From an uncultured bacterium (GTDB taxonomy: Bacteria; Bacteroidota; Ignavibacteria; Kapaibacteriales; UBA4661), in the NCBI GenBank assembly GCA_937899715.1, contig CALCNX010000143.1, forward strand, positions 1 through 25,948: a stretch of 25,948 nucleotides of DNA, written 5' to 3'. Under the pieces are notes generated by a model. It saw only the letters and a program-made list of their open reading frames with translations. It did no database searches and was not told the DNA's origin. Shown piece after piece: positions 1-6,966 of this stretch. Every line of letters begins with the position of its first letter. Position 1 is the stretch's first letter. The position numbers and the translations under genes are program-made.

Positions 1-266
1 ATAGTATTTTCCGGCATAATAGACAGCATCACATCAAAATCTACCAACATATCCGCCGCCAAACCCGCAGCATAGCGCGACATTGCTATTTCCCGTTCTT
101 CCGGCATCGGTGCAAGGACGTTTATCCAGATGTGTTCTTTATCTTCGGGATTACGCTGTAAACTCAAAAACTCTATTTCGGGAAAGCGCTCCTGCACTTG
201 CTCAAAAAGGTTTTGAATACATTCTTGCTGTTTCGGTGGTAATGGTTCGGTGAGAAGAAAGTTCAT
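1..266 (-). CDS. Unknown protein beside HEPN gene (partial, 3' end outside window)
   Basis: The first 88 codons are visible, beginning MNFLLTEPLPPKQQE; the gene runs off the left edge. Its ATG overlaps the stop codon of the HEPN gene by 4 bp (ATGA), so the two are almost certainly co-translated. The visible part is acidic and soluble-looking, with no signal peptide or membrane helix, and holds the stretch HIWINVLAPMPEEREIA followed by AADMLVDFDVMLSIMP. HEPN proteins are often paired with a minimal nucleotidyltransferase antitoxin, but the GSxARG motif of that family is not present in this N-terminal part. I do not recognise the family. The coupling suggests a partner or antidote of the HEPN protein; that is inference from gene arrangement alone. 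Confidence 0.6.
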   Translation of the reverse strand, partial: MNFLLTEPLPPKQQECIQNLFEQVQERFPEIEFLSLQRNPEDKEHIWINVLAPMPEEREIAMSRYAAGLAADMLVDFDVMLSIMPENT

Positions 267-643
267 GGCTGTATCTCTGGTAATAGTGTTGAAATAAACT
301 CTTTTGCTCGTGATAATTGCTCATTTGAGCGGTTTTTACTTACGCCTTTGTTCTTGTAATCGGCATTGTTGCGAACATCCTGCATCTCTCCCAAGAACTC
401 TTTCCAGCGAGAAGGGAGAAGTTTGCGTCTAGCAATCGCTTCACCATTGAAGGCATTTTGTACTTTGCGGTGGTCAGGCTCGACGGGAATACCATTATTG
501 AGCAAGAACACCATCGCCGCATGAAAAGCCGCGTAATAGGCTCTATTGGCGCTTGCATTGAAAAAACCTAAGTTCCATAATGCTTCTGCGGCTTGTATAT
601 TCTCGCGGGTACGGAGTTTGAAAACGTCTATGTCTATGGTCAT
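263..643 (-). CDS. HEPN domain protein
   Basis: A 126-residue, all-helical protein. The N-terminus follows the HEPN/UPF0332 pattern: TRENIQAAEALWNLGFFNASANRAYYAAFHAA (residues 12-43, split here as TRENIQAAEALWNLGFF and NASANRAYYAAFHAA), then an RNNADY motif at residues 91-96 where HEPN ribonucleases carry their RxxxxH/ADY signature. HEPN proteins of this type often act as RNase toxins or RNA-processing subunits in toxin-antitoxin and defence loci. The start at 643 (MTIDIDVF) gives the usual family N-terminus. An upstream ATG at 697 (MTDRKIHH) would overlap the excisionase-like gene by 11 bp and is the alternative. The downstream gene overlaps by 4 bp. Location beside an integrase fits a mobile cargo module. 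Toxicity is inferred, not shown. Confidence 0.8.
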   Translation of the reverse strand: MTIDIDVFKLRTRENIQAAEALWNLGFFNASANRAYYAAFHAAMVFLLNNGIPVEPDHRKVQNAFNGEAIARRKLLPSRWKEFLGEMQDVRNNADYKNKGVSKNRSNEQLSRAKEFISTLLPEIQP

Positions 644-686
644 ACTGTGTTCTTTGATGTGATGCAATTTGTAGTGATGTATCTTT

Positions 687-980
687 CTATCCGTCATAAG
701 GCAATGAGTCCAAAAGCTCCAAGCGTTCAGGCTTGGCACTTTTGCTAAACCGTTCTCTTACTGCATCCAATCTGTGTTCAACCTCTGATTGCATAAGCTG
801 TGGGGACGGAGGCGTTTGTGGTTTCTCTCCTAAATATTCCTGCAAACGCCTCTCCGATACACGCCAAATCTTTCCTAACTTCACGCCTGAAAGTTTACCA
901 CTCCGAAGCCACGCATAAACGGTTTGCTTCTGAACAGTCAGCAAATCGGCAATTTGTTCCGGCGTGTAATAGCGTTCCAT
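687..980 (-). CDS. Excisionase-family HTH DNA-binding protein
   Basis: A 97-residue protein. Residues 5-50 (YTPEQIADLLTVQKQTVYAW then LRSGKLSGVKLGKIWRVSE) form the winged HTH_17/excisionase fold, in which the helix picks a target site and the basic KLGKIWRV hairpin acts as the wing. The C-terminus is a Pro-rich linker followed by a charged helix. Such proteins control excision of mobile elements or regulate the operon they sit in. The longer reading frame starting at 1094 would overlap the integrase gene and begin with an unlikely hydrophobic stretch, so MERYYTPE at 980 is preferred. It lies between the integrase and the HEPN gene on the same strand and may be either the xis of the element or the regulator of the HEPN pair. 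Confidence 0.75.
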   Translation of the reverse strand: MERYYTPEQIADLLTVQKQTVYAWLRSGKLSGVKLGKIWRVSERRLQEYLGEKPQTPPSPQLMQSEVEHRLDAVRERFSKSAKPERLELLDSLPYDG

Positions 981-1059
981 AGTGGTAACGAAAAAGAAGG
1001 AGCAATAACGAACAACAAGCAAACATATCAAAACACAAGTATATGACAAAATTCTACTG

Positions 1060-2280
1060 TCAGTCTGGCTTTGATTCTTCAAGAGATGCCGCAAACCGCA
1101 TCATGCTTTCCGAAACAGCCTTATCGGTGCTTTGGGTGTAATCTTGTAGTATCTTTGTCGTAGAATGCCCTGTAACCTTCATAACTAGGCTTGGTGGCAT
1201 ACCTGCTTCTTGTGAAAGGGTTGAAAAGGTATATCGGGCGACGTGTGCGGATAGTAATTCGTAAAGATAGGAAGTTGTGCCGATACCTTGCCCGCCAACG
1301 AATGACAACATTTCATATTGCCTCGTTAGACCTACGACTTTACCAAGTTCCTTGAGATATTTGTTATATTTTTGGTCGCTGATAAAGGGTAATTCGTAGC
1401 TGTACTTTTCAAGAATTGCTTTGGAGTGAGGCACAAGCGGTATTCGCTGACTTTTACCCGTTTTGGAGGTAGTAAAAACAATCTGGTCATTCTGGAAATG
1501 TTCTCTTCGGAGCTTCGTTAGGTCGCCAATACGGATACCGTTATAGCAGTTAAAAATAAAAATGTCTCTAACGCGCTCAAGACGGAGATTCTGCGATAAG
1601 TCTGCATCACGCAGCAAGCGAAATTCCTCTTGTGTCAGTGATGGCTTATTTGCCGCATGGCTTTTTACTTTCCAGTCCTGAAATTCCTTATTCGTGTGCC
1701 ATTTGTGTTTGATACCAAAGGCAAGAAAGGCTTTCATATTGGCAATGTACTTGCCTACGGTGTTATCGTTACACTTCCAATGCTCTTGCAGATATAGGCT
1801 GAAGTGCGTATAAAACTCGTGATTGGCTGTTTCAAACGAAAGCGGATACCGCGTATCTTTCACAAAATCCTGCGCTCTTCCTAATGTTGTCCGAACGGCT
1901 TGAATACGTGATTTCCTTCTTTGAGGTTCTGTGAGGCGAATAAACTCTTCAAAGCGGTCAAAGAATGATACTTTGGTTGTTCCCGGACGCTGTTGGTGGA
2001 GTTTAGTACGCAAACTCTCCTCCGTTATAGTCTCACCATTGTTGCGAGCTTTACGATAGAGTTCCAACGTAGATGCTTCAAGCGTCCGTAGCCATTGGTT
2101 AATGGCAATGCTTCCGCTTGCTTGCGGCTTAACGCGCTGTTTATCGGTTTGCCACAGCGACGGCTTGATTTTTTCGCCTGTCGAATACTTCAAACGTTTT
2201 CCGTCAAATGAGAAGAACAAATAGATAAGCGTTTCATCTTTTGACTTCGTATCTTTCAGATAAAAATTCACCACAGCCAT
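1060..2280 (-). CDS. Tyrosine recombinase / integrase
   Basis: A 406-residue site-specific recombinase. The N-terminus (about 1-50, FYLKDTKSKDETLIYLFFSF) is the arm-type DNA-binding domain typical of Bacteroidetes integrases; residues about 105-205 form the SAM-like core-binding domain; the C-terminal half is catalytic. The catalytic set is complete: Arg250 (NGIRIGDL), Lys273 (SKTGKSQRIPL), His346 and Arg349 (HVARYTFS), His372 (TGHST) and nucleophile Tyr381 (DYTQ). It should catalyse integration and excision of the element. It begins 144 bp from the tRNA-like att candidate at 2424-2441, the usual position for such enzymes, with the excisionase-like and HEPN genes following on the same strand. 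The gene appears intact. Confidence 0.93.
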   Translation of the reverse strand: MAVVNFYLKDTKSKDETLIYLFFSFDGKRLKYSTGEKIKPSLWQTDKQRVKPQASGSIAINQWLRTLEASTLELYRKARNNGETITEESLRTKLHQQRPGTTKVSFFDRFEEFIRLTEPQRRKSRIQAVRTTLGRAQDFVKDTRYPLSFETANHEFYTHFSLYLQEHWKCNDNTVGKYIANMKAFLAFGIKHKWHTNKEFQDWKVKSHAANKPSLTQEEFRLLRDADLSQNLRLERVRDIFIFNCYNGIRIGDLTKLRREHFQNDQIVFTTSKTGKSQRIPLVPHSKAILEKYSYELPFISDQKYNKYLKELGKVVGLTRQYEMLSFVGGQGIGTTSYLYELLSAHVARYTFSTLSQEAGMPPSLVMKVTGHSTTKILQDYTQSTDKAVSESMMRFAASLEESKPD

Positions 2281-2423
2281 ACAATAGTAGGGGACAGTAC
2301 AGGGGACACTTTTACTTGTTTTTGATGCTTTTTACTGTTTTTCTTTATCCATCCCCAGCAAGATAAGCATTATTTTTGAGTTAGTTACGACAAACGAGAA
2401 AAAAGGAAGAATATAATTTGTAG

Positions 2424-2441
2424 TCCTGTCGGGACCACTAC
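2424..2441 (+). other. Candidate att site: tRNA 3'-end-like fragment
   Basis: The stretch TCCTGTCGGGACCAC reads like the last part of a tRNA gene: a T-stem 3' strand (CCTGT), an acceptor 3' strand (CGGGACC) and a discriminator A. No D-arm, anticodon arm or T-loop precedes it, so it is not a tRNA gene. Integrases of this class commonly use tRNA 3' ends, leaving such a fragment at the far end of the element. The neighbouring recombinase on one side and a terminator on the other fit this. It also lies inside a short inverted repeat (TGTAGT...ACTACA), so a different palindromic function is possible. Confidence 0.4.
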
Positions 2442-2452
2442 AAAGTACGTCA

Positions 2453-2482
2453 AAGCCGCTTCAATGCTGAGCGGCTTTTTTA
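2453..2482 (+). terminator. Rho-independent terminator
   Basis: Stem AGCCGCT (2454-2460) pairs with AGCGGCT (2470-2476), extended by flanking A/T pairs, with a 9-nt loop, and is followed by a run of T on the plus strand. No plus-strand gene ends just before it, which fits a terminator inherited from a tRNA gene whose 3' fragment lies 12 bp upstream. The A-tract on the other side could also let it end minus-strand transcription from the xanthine dehydrogenase gene. Confidence 0.7.
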
Positions 2483-2577
2483 TTGATATCAAAGGGTAGT
2501 CAAAATTATGGACTTTAGTCCAATACTTTAGTCTCTCTACCAATGCCCCGAAGGTTGTATATTCGTATTATAGTCTA

Positions 2578-4089
2578 TCAACTTAAATTGGTATTAGAAG
2601 ACCCGACAAGTGTATTAATGTCCATATTCCCGCGGAATAAACTGACAGCGTGTGCATAGAAAAGCTGCCGGAGTAGAAGCCGCTTGTAGTCAATACTTCC
2701 ACGTGCATCGGAAATAGGCGAGGTTTCAGAAACGGCGATGGAAGCGGCTTCGAGAAATGTTTCCGTTGAGATGTGTTTCCCAATAAGGTACGATGAGGTT
2801 TCAGCAAGATAGAGAGGAATGTCTGCCACACCACCTGCCGAAGCGTGTGCTTCGGTAACAATGCCATCCACCAAACGCAGTTGTAAAGCGGTGTTCACGC
2901 TGGCAATATCCAAGTAAGTGCGCCGCGAAACTTTTTCATAATTGAATACCGTTGTTTCGTCCGGCAGCTTGAAACGAATCGTTTCGACGAGTTCATTCGG
3001 TGCGCGGTCGAGTGTTTTGTAGCCTTTGTAATAATTTCGCAGCAGCACACGCCGTTCTGAGCCATCGGCAGCCAATAGTGTGAGTTCTGCATTGAGCGCC
3101 AGCAGAATTGCGGTCATGTCGCCAATCGGCGAAGCATTATTGATGTTGCCACCAAGAGTAGCACGGTTGCGAATAGGCGTAGAAGCAAACAGCGTAAGGA
3201 AATGCTGCATTTGCGGAATGTGCTGTTGGATAAGCGGCGATTCTAAAAAAGCCGCCACGGGAGTTCGTGCATCCATCACGCACCAACCATCTTCGTCGTG
3301 AACAGGCATAATCGGTGTTTTAGGCGCACCAAGCAAGCGAACACGAGATTTCAAGAGCGTTTCGGGCTTTTGCACAAACAAATCAGTTCCCCCGCCGATA
3401 GCAAAATCGTGCGTATGCGACGTGCCATTACTATTATTTGGAGTACTAGTATCTATGCGGTTTTGGAGTGCCAGAAGTCGCTCAGGAATTGCCGAAAAAT
3501 ATTCCGGCAAAAGGCGTTTGCTGATAAGTGCCGAAATACGCTGTTTGCTTTCTACCGAAGTATCGGTTAGTTCTGTCACAACGCGGTCTATGGCACGCTT
3601 GATAGAAGCATACCCCGTGCAACGGCAGACGTTTCCATCTATTGCTCGCGTCATACCTTCGCTTGTGTACTCTGCGGCGGTCATCGCATAGCCCGTCATC
3701 GAAACAATAAACCCCGGTGTGCAGAAACCACACTGCGTACCGCCTTCATCCGCGATTGCCTGTTGCACTAGATTTAATACGGGTTGTGTGGGATTCTCGG
3801 CGTTGGGTGTTGCCAGCGTTACACCTTCAACCGTAACAACGTGTTTGCCGTGCATATCACCAAGTGGCAAAAGACAGGAATTCGCGGAAATGTAGGTAAG
3901 ATGAGGTGTTTCGCTTGCATTGTTCACTTCGCCGACGAGTACCGTACACGCTCCGCAATCACCCTCGCGGCAGCCCTCCTTTGTACCTGTCAGGTGTGCC
4001 GAGCGGCGCACAAAATCAAGCACAGTCGTAGCGGGGTGTTCGTTTGTCGTGATTTCACGATTGTTGAGAATGAAGTGAATTGTATTCAT
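2578..4089 (-). CDS. xdhA: Xanthine dehydrogenase small subunit (2Fe-2S / FAD)
   Basis: A 503-residue protein with the iron-sulfur and flavin halves of xanthine dehydrogenase. Plant-type [2Fe-2S] ligands are at Cys40, Cys45, Cys48 (CREGDCGACTVLVG) and Cys72; the second cluster uses Cys120 and Cys123 (GTQCGFCTPG) and Cys155 and Cys157 (GNVCRCTGY). The FAD-binding domain follows, with AIGGGTDLFVQKP and RNRATLGGNINNASPIGDM, then the CO_deh_flav C-terminal domain. It passes electrons from the molybdenum centre to FAD and NAD during hypoxanthine/xanthine oxidation to urate. It follows xdhC by 111 bp in the uric acid cluster and is the last gene before the mobile element. The molybdopterin subunit needed for activity is not encoded in the window. 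Confidence 0.93.
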   Translation of the reverse strand: MNTIHFILNNREITTNEHPATTVLDFVRRSAHLTGTKEGCREGDCGACTVLVGEVNNASETPHLTYISANSCLLPLGDMHGKHVVTVEGVTLATPNAENPTQPVLNLVQQAIADEGGTQCGFCTPGFIVSMTGYAMTAAEYTSEGMTRAIDGNVCRCTGYASIKRAIDRVVTELTDTSVESKQRISALISKRLLPEYFSAIPERLLALQNRIDTSTPNNSNGTSHTHDFAIGGGTDLFVQKPETLLKSRVRLLGAPKTPIMPVHDEDGWCVMDARTPVAAFLESPLIQQHIPQMQHFLTLFASTPIRNRATLGGNINNASPIGDMTAILLALNAELTLLAADGSERRVLLRNYYKGYKTLDRAPNELVETIRFKLPDETTVFNYEKVSRRTYLDIASVNTALQLRLVDGIVTEAHASAGGVADIPLYLAETSSYLIGKHISTETFLEAASIAVSETSPISDARGSIDYKRLLLRQLFYAHAVSLFRGNMDINTLVGSSNTNLS

Positions 4090-4200
4090 GGGATATTACA
4101 GGGGAATTTTCTGTGGAGTGATAGTTGCGTGAACTTACAAAAGAGCACATCAATAGCCAAGCGCTTTTCACGGTTTGTCTCAAATTCTTATCACAAATTC

Positions 4201-5202
4201 TCATCGAGCATTTTTCACGCGAATAATCTCTGCGGCGATACTCACCGCAATCTCCTCCGACGTATCGCTATTGATTTCCACGCCAACAGGAGCATGAATG
4301 GTCTGTAGCCATTCCGGCGGAACCCCTGCTTCTTCGGCTTCGTGCATAATCGTTTTTATTTTTGACCGACTGCCCATAAGCCCTATGTATTCGGGCTGTA
4401 TGGAGATTTGTGCCAGCGAACACAGTGCCACAACATCGCTTTTGTACGCCGTCGTGACGATGACGACAAATGTGCGTCGTCCGGCACGTAGTTGCTGCTG
4501 TACCAAATCGCCAAGTTGCTCAAAAGGCTGCGTAATTTTTTTATCGGCAAAGGCGTTTTGTGCCATTGTTTCAAGATGGTCTCGGTCGTCCGAGATGATA
4601 ACGTGCCATCCCAGAAGTGCCATTTGGCGAGATAAAGCAAGCCCAACGTGTCCGCCACCCGCAATCATCACTGTGTCCGGCGCTCCCAGCAGTTCTTCGA
4701 ATAACCACTGGGTCGTAGATTCGTTTACCAGACGGAAGCGTGTATTGGTCGTAGTTGCCTGAGTGTCTGCCGCCCGTGCGGAAATTCCTCTTGGCGAAAG
4801 TTGCATCACAAGCGGCGAATTTTCCGCTATGGCGTTGCGTAAGTGATAGAGCGTTGGAAGGTCGTTTGGAGTAAGCGTACACGCCGCAATCGTCTGCGAC
4901 CCCGAACAAATCAAGCCGGACGGCTCAAAACCATTGCGTTTGTAGTGATGTAATTTGCGAAGCCAAAGGATGGATATGCTTTCGCGCAAGGATTTCTGCG
5001 CCTCAGCAATTAAATTTTGCTCCATCACACCGCCGCCGATTGTTCCGACTACTGCATGACGACTACCTTCCGGCAGAACCACCATTGCAAAACCCGCATT
5101 CCCCGGCGAACCTTTTTCCGATGCTACCACAACGTAGAGAGCAAGCCTAGAGCCACCTTCAAGATGTTCAATGATGGTATTCCAAAAGGAAAAGGTATGC
5201 AT
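4201..5202 (-). CDS. xdhC: XdhC/CoxI family xanthine dehydrogenase maturation factor
   Basis: A 333-residue protein of the XdhC family, which binds molybdenum cofactor, protects it during sulfuration and delivers it to xanthine dehydrogenase. The N-terminal XdhC domain shows VVASEKGSPGNAGFAMVV (about 25-42) and the GTIGGGVMEQ motif (53-62); Cys99 lies in GLICSGSQ, where the family carries a conserved cysteine. The C-terminal Rossmann-like domain has VMIAGGGHVGLALSRQMALL (178-197), YIGLMGSRSKIK and HAPVGVEINSDTSEEIAVSI. It lies between puuD and xdhA on the same strand (55 and 111 bp gaps), fitting a role in maturing the XdhA-containing enzyme. Confidence 0.92.
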   Translation of the reverse strand: MHTFSFWNTIIEHLEGGSRLALYVVVASEKGSPGNAGFAMVVLPEGSRHAVVGTIGGGVMEQNLIAEAQKSLRESISILWLRKLHHYKRNGFEPSGLICSGSQTIAACTLTPNDLPTLYHLRNAIAENSPLVMQLSPRGISARAADTQATTTNTRFRLVNESTTQWLFEELLGAPDTVMIAGGGHVGLALSRQMALLGWHVIISDDRDHLETMAQNAFADKKITQPFEQLGDLVQQQLRAGRRTFVVIVTTAYKSDVVALCSLAQISIQPEYIGLMGSRSKIKTIMHEAEEAGVPPEWLQTIHAPVGVEINSDTSEEIAVSIAAEIIRVKNAR

Positions 5203-5257
5203 TGACTGGGCTTTGTGGGATAATTGAGGTTATTAAGATGGTTGATATTTGGCGTTA

Positions 5258-6463
5258 TCATTGCGGAGACGCTTGTTTAGCACGTTGAGCATACCAAATA
5301 CCCAACTCCTTGCGCTCTTCATCCGTTATGTTCGTCAGATTGCCCACAGGCATTGTGCGCGTCTCTACAGCGCGAATATAGATGCGGTCTGCATACCGTT
5401 CAATATTTTCAGGTGAGTCGAACATTACACCGCCCGGCGCTTCGGGGAAGGATGGGTGGGTGGTTTTCGCCGCATGGCAGGTTACGCAGCGGCTTTGGAT
5501 GATGGCTTGCGCTCGCGCAAACGAAACTTGTGCAGCATCAGGCGGTGGCGGCTGAACAACAATGGCTTTGGGTGCGGTCATCCAGACAATACCGCCAAAA
5601 GCACCTACGGTAATAAGTCCTAATGCGGGATGAATCGAAAACTTAACATTCATAAAATGCTTCACACCCGCCCCAAAAATGCACAGCAATGCGAGAATCA
5701 ACCACGATTGGGAATGACTATAGAGCATCGGGAAATGATTGGACAGCATGGTAAGCAACACAGGAAGGGTGATATAGTGGTTGTGCGTAGAGCGTACTTT
5801 GGCACGAACACCGTATGAAGTATCTACTTCGCGCCCGGCTAAAGTATCCGCCATCATGCGCTTTTGACCGGGAATGATTCTGAAAAATACATTGGCGGTC
5901 ATACAGGTTGCCATCATTGCTCCGGCATGAAGGAAAACCGCTCGCCCACTAAATACGTGCGTCAAGCCCCATGTTACACCAATCACAAATGCAAAACACA
6001 AGACCGCAAGTATGTACACACGTTTCACGAGCAGAGTACATAAGGTGTCATAAACAAGCCATCCACCCGCCAGAACGCCCATACTGATACCTGCTGCCTG
6101 CCAAGGGGTTAGTTTCGCTACGGTAGGCTCAATCAAGAGCGTTGCTCCGCCAAGATAATAGACAACGATGAGCAAGAGGAAACCTGTAATCCACGTCGTG
6201 TAGGATTCCCACTTAAACCAATGCAATACGGGTGGAAGCTCTTCTTGACGCAATGAACTGCGTTTGACTAATTCGTAGAACCCGCCTCCGTGCGTCATCC
6301 ATAATTCGCCAATAACAGCTCCTTTGCGCTCTTCTCTGGGCGTTTCAAGGCTTTTGTCAAGGAACATAAATAAAAATGAGTCGCCAATCCACATAATAGC
6401 CGCAACGACGTGAACAAGGCGAACAACGATATTGAGCCATTCTTGAATATGTGCTGCATCCAT
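5258..6463 (-). CDS. puuD: Membrane urate hydroxylase with C-terminal cytochrome c domain
   Basis: A 401-residue PuuD-type urate oxidase converting urate to 5-hydroxyisourate while handing electrons to the respiratory chain rather than making H2O2. It begins with the family signature HIQEWLNIVVRLVHVVAAIM and WIGDSFLFMFLDKSLE, followed by about eight membrane helices up to residue ~296. After a Pro-rich linker (VVQPPPPDA, 302-310) comes a cytochrome c domain with CVTCH at 326-330 and probable axial Met371 (TRTMPVGN). The start at 6463 is chosen because GGAGGG lies about 8 nt upstream and it gives the usual family N-terminus; an in-frame ATG at 6505 adds 14 residues. HIU hydrolase, which takes its product, is the gene just upstream. 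Confidence 0.93.
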   Translation of the reverse strand: MDAAHIQEWLNIVVRLVHVVAAIMWIGDSFLFMFLDKSLETPREERKGAVIGELWMTHGGGFYELVKRSSLRQEELPPVLHWFKWESYTTWITGFLLLIVVYYLGGATLLIEPTVAKLTPWQAAGISMGVLAGGWLVYDTLCTLLVKRVYILAVLCFAFVIGVTWGLTHVFSGRAVFLHAGAMMATCMTANVFFRIIPGQKRMMADTLAGREVDTSYGVRAKVRSTHNHYITLPVLLTMLSNHFPMLYSHSQSWLILALLCIFGAGVKHFMNVKFSIHPALGLITVGAFGGIVWMTAPKAIVVQPPPPDAAQVSFARAQAIIQSRCVTCHAAKTTHPSFPEAPGGVMFDSPENIERYADRIYIRAVETRTMPVGNLTNITDEERKELGIWYAQRAKQASPQ

Positions 6464-6557
6464 ATCAACATCCCTCCATACAATGCCGGGCATGAGGTGC
6501 TGCAAGGCACTCGCGCAATACTTCGCACTTGCAATGAGTAAAAAAAATCGTCATAGT

Positions 6558-6902
6558 TTAACTGCCTCGATAGGTTGAATAGCCAAAAGGATTGAGTAGC
6601 AGAGGAACATGGTAATGTTGCTCGCTGTTGTGAACTTCAAAAATAATGGGTACAGTAGGATAAAATCCAACGACACCACAAGCACGAAAATATGAACCCG
6701 TTGCAAATGTGATGCGATACATACCTTTTTGCAATGCATGGTCATGCGCAAGCAAGTCAGCAACACGCCCGTCTGAGTTTGTTACGCCTTGTCCCAGCAT
6801 CTTCCAGACACCGGACTCCGAAACTTCCAGCGTAACTTCTATATTTTGGGCGGGTTTGCCAAGTGTCGTATCTAAAACGTGTGTTGTTATAGGGCTTTTC
6901 AT
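6558..6902 (-). CDS. uraH: 5-hydroxyisourate hydrolase
   Basis: A 114-residue transthyretin-like hydrolase that opens 5-hydroxyisourate to OHCU (2-oxo-4-hydroxy-4-carboxy-5-ureidoimidazoline). Hallmarks are all present: THVLDTTLGKPA with His8, TNSDGR with Arg46, HYHVPLLLNPFGYSTY with His98, and the C-terminal YRGS (111-114), which separates HIU hydrolases from vertebrate transthyretin. No signal peptide is seen, so it is cytoplasmic, where it would take the product of PuuD. It sits 94 bp upstream of puuD and 64 bp downstream of the CitE-like gene on the same strand. Confidence 0.96.
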   Translation of the reverse strand: MKSPITTHVLDTTLGKPAQNIEVTLEVSESGVWKMLGQGVTNSDGRVADLLAHDHALQKGMYRITFATGSYFRACGVVGFYPTVPIIFEVHNSEQHYHVPLLLNPFGYSTYRGS

Positions 6903-6966
6903 TATTCAGGGTGAATATGGTGAAGAACATTCTTTCGTCATGATACACTTCCAATGATGTTTGGTA

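Noticed and set aside
2411..2441. Intact tRNA gene
   Set aside because: Only the acceptor and T-stem 3' strands are tRNA-like; no D-arm, anticodon arm or T-loop lies upstream.
3784..4308. Cys-rich 174-codon plus-strand frame
   Set aside because: It is antisense to the cysteine-rich xdhA N-terminus and the end of xdhC; its cysteines are shadow codons, not a metal-binding protein.
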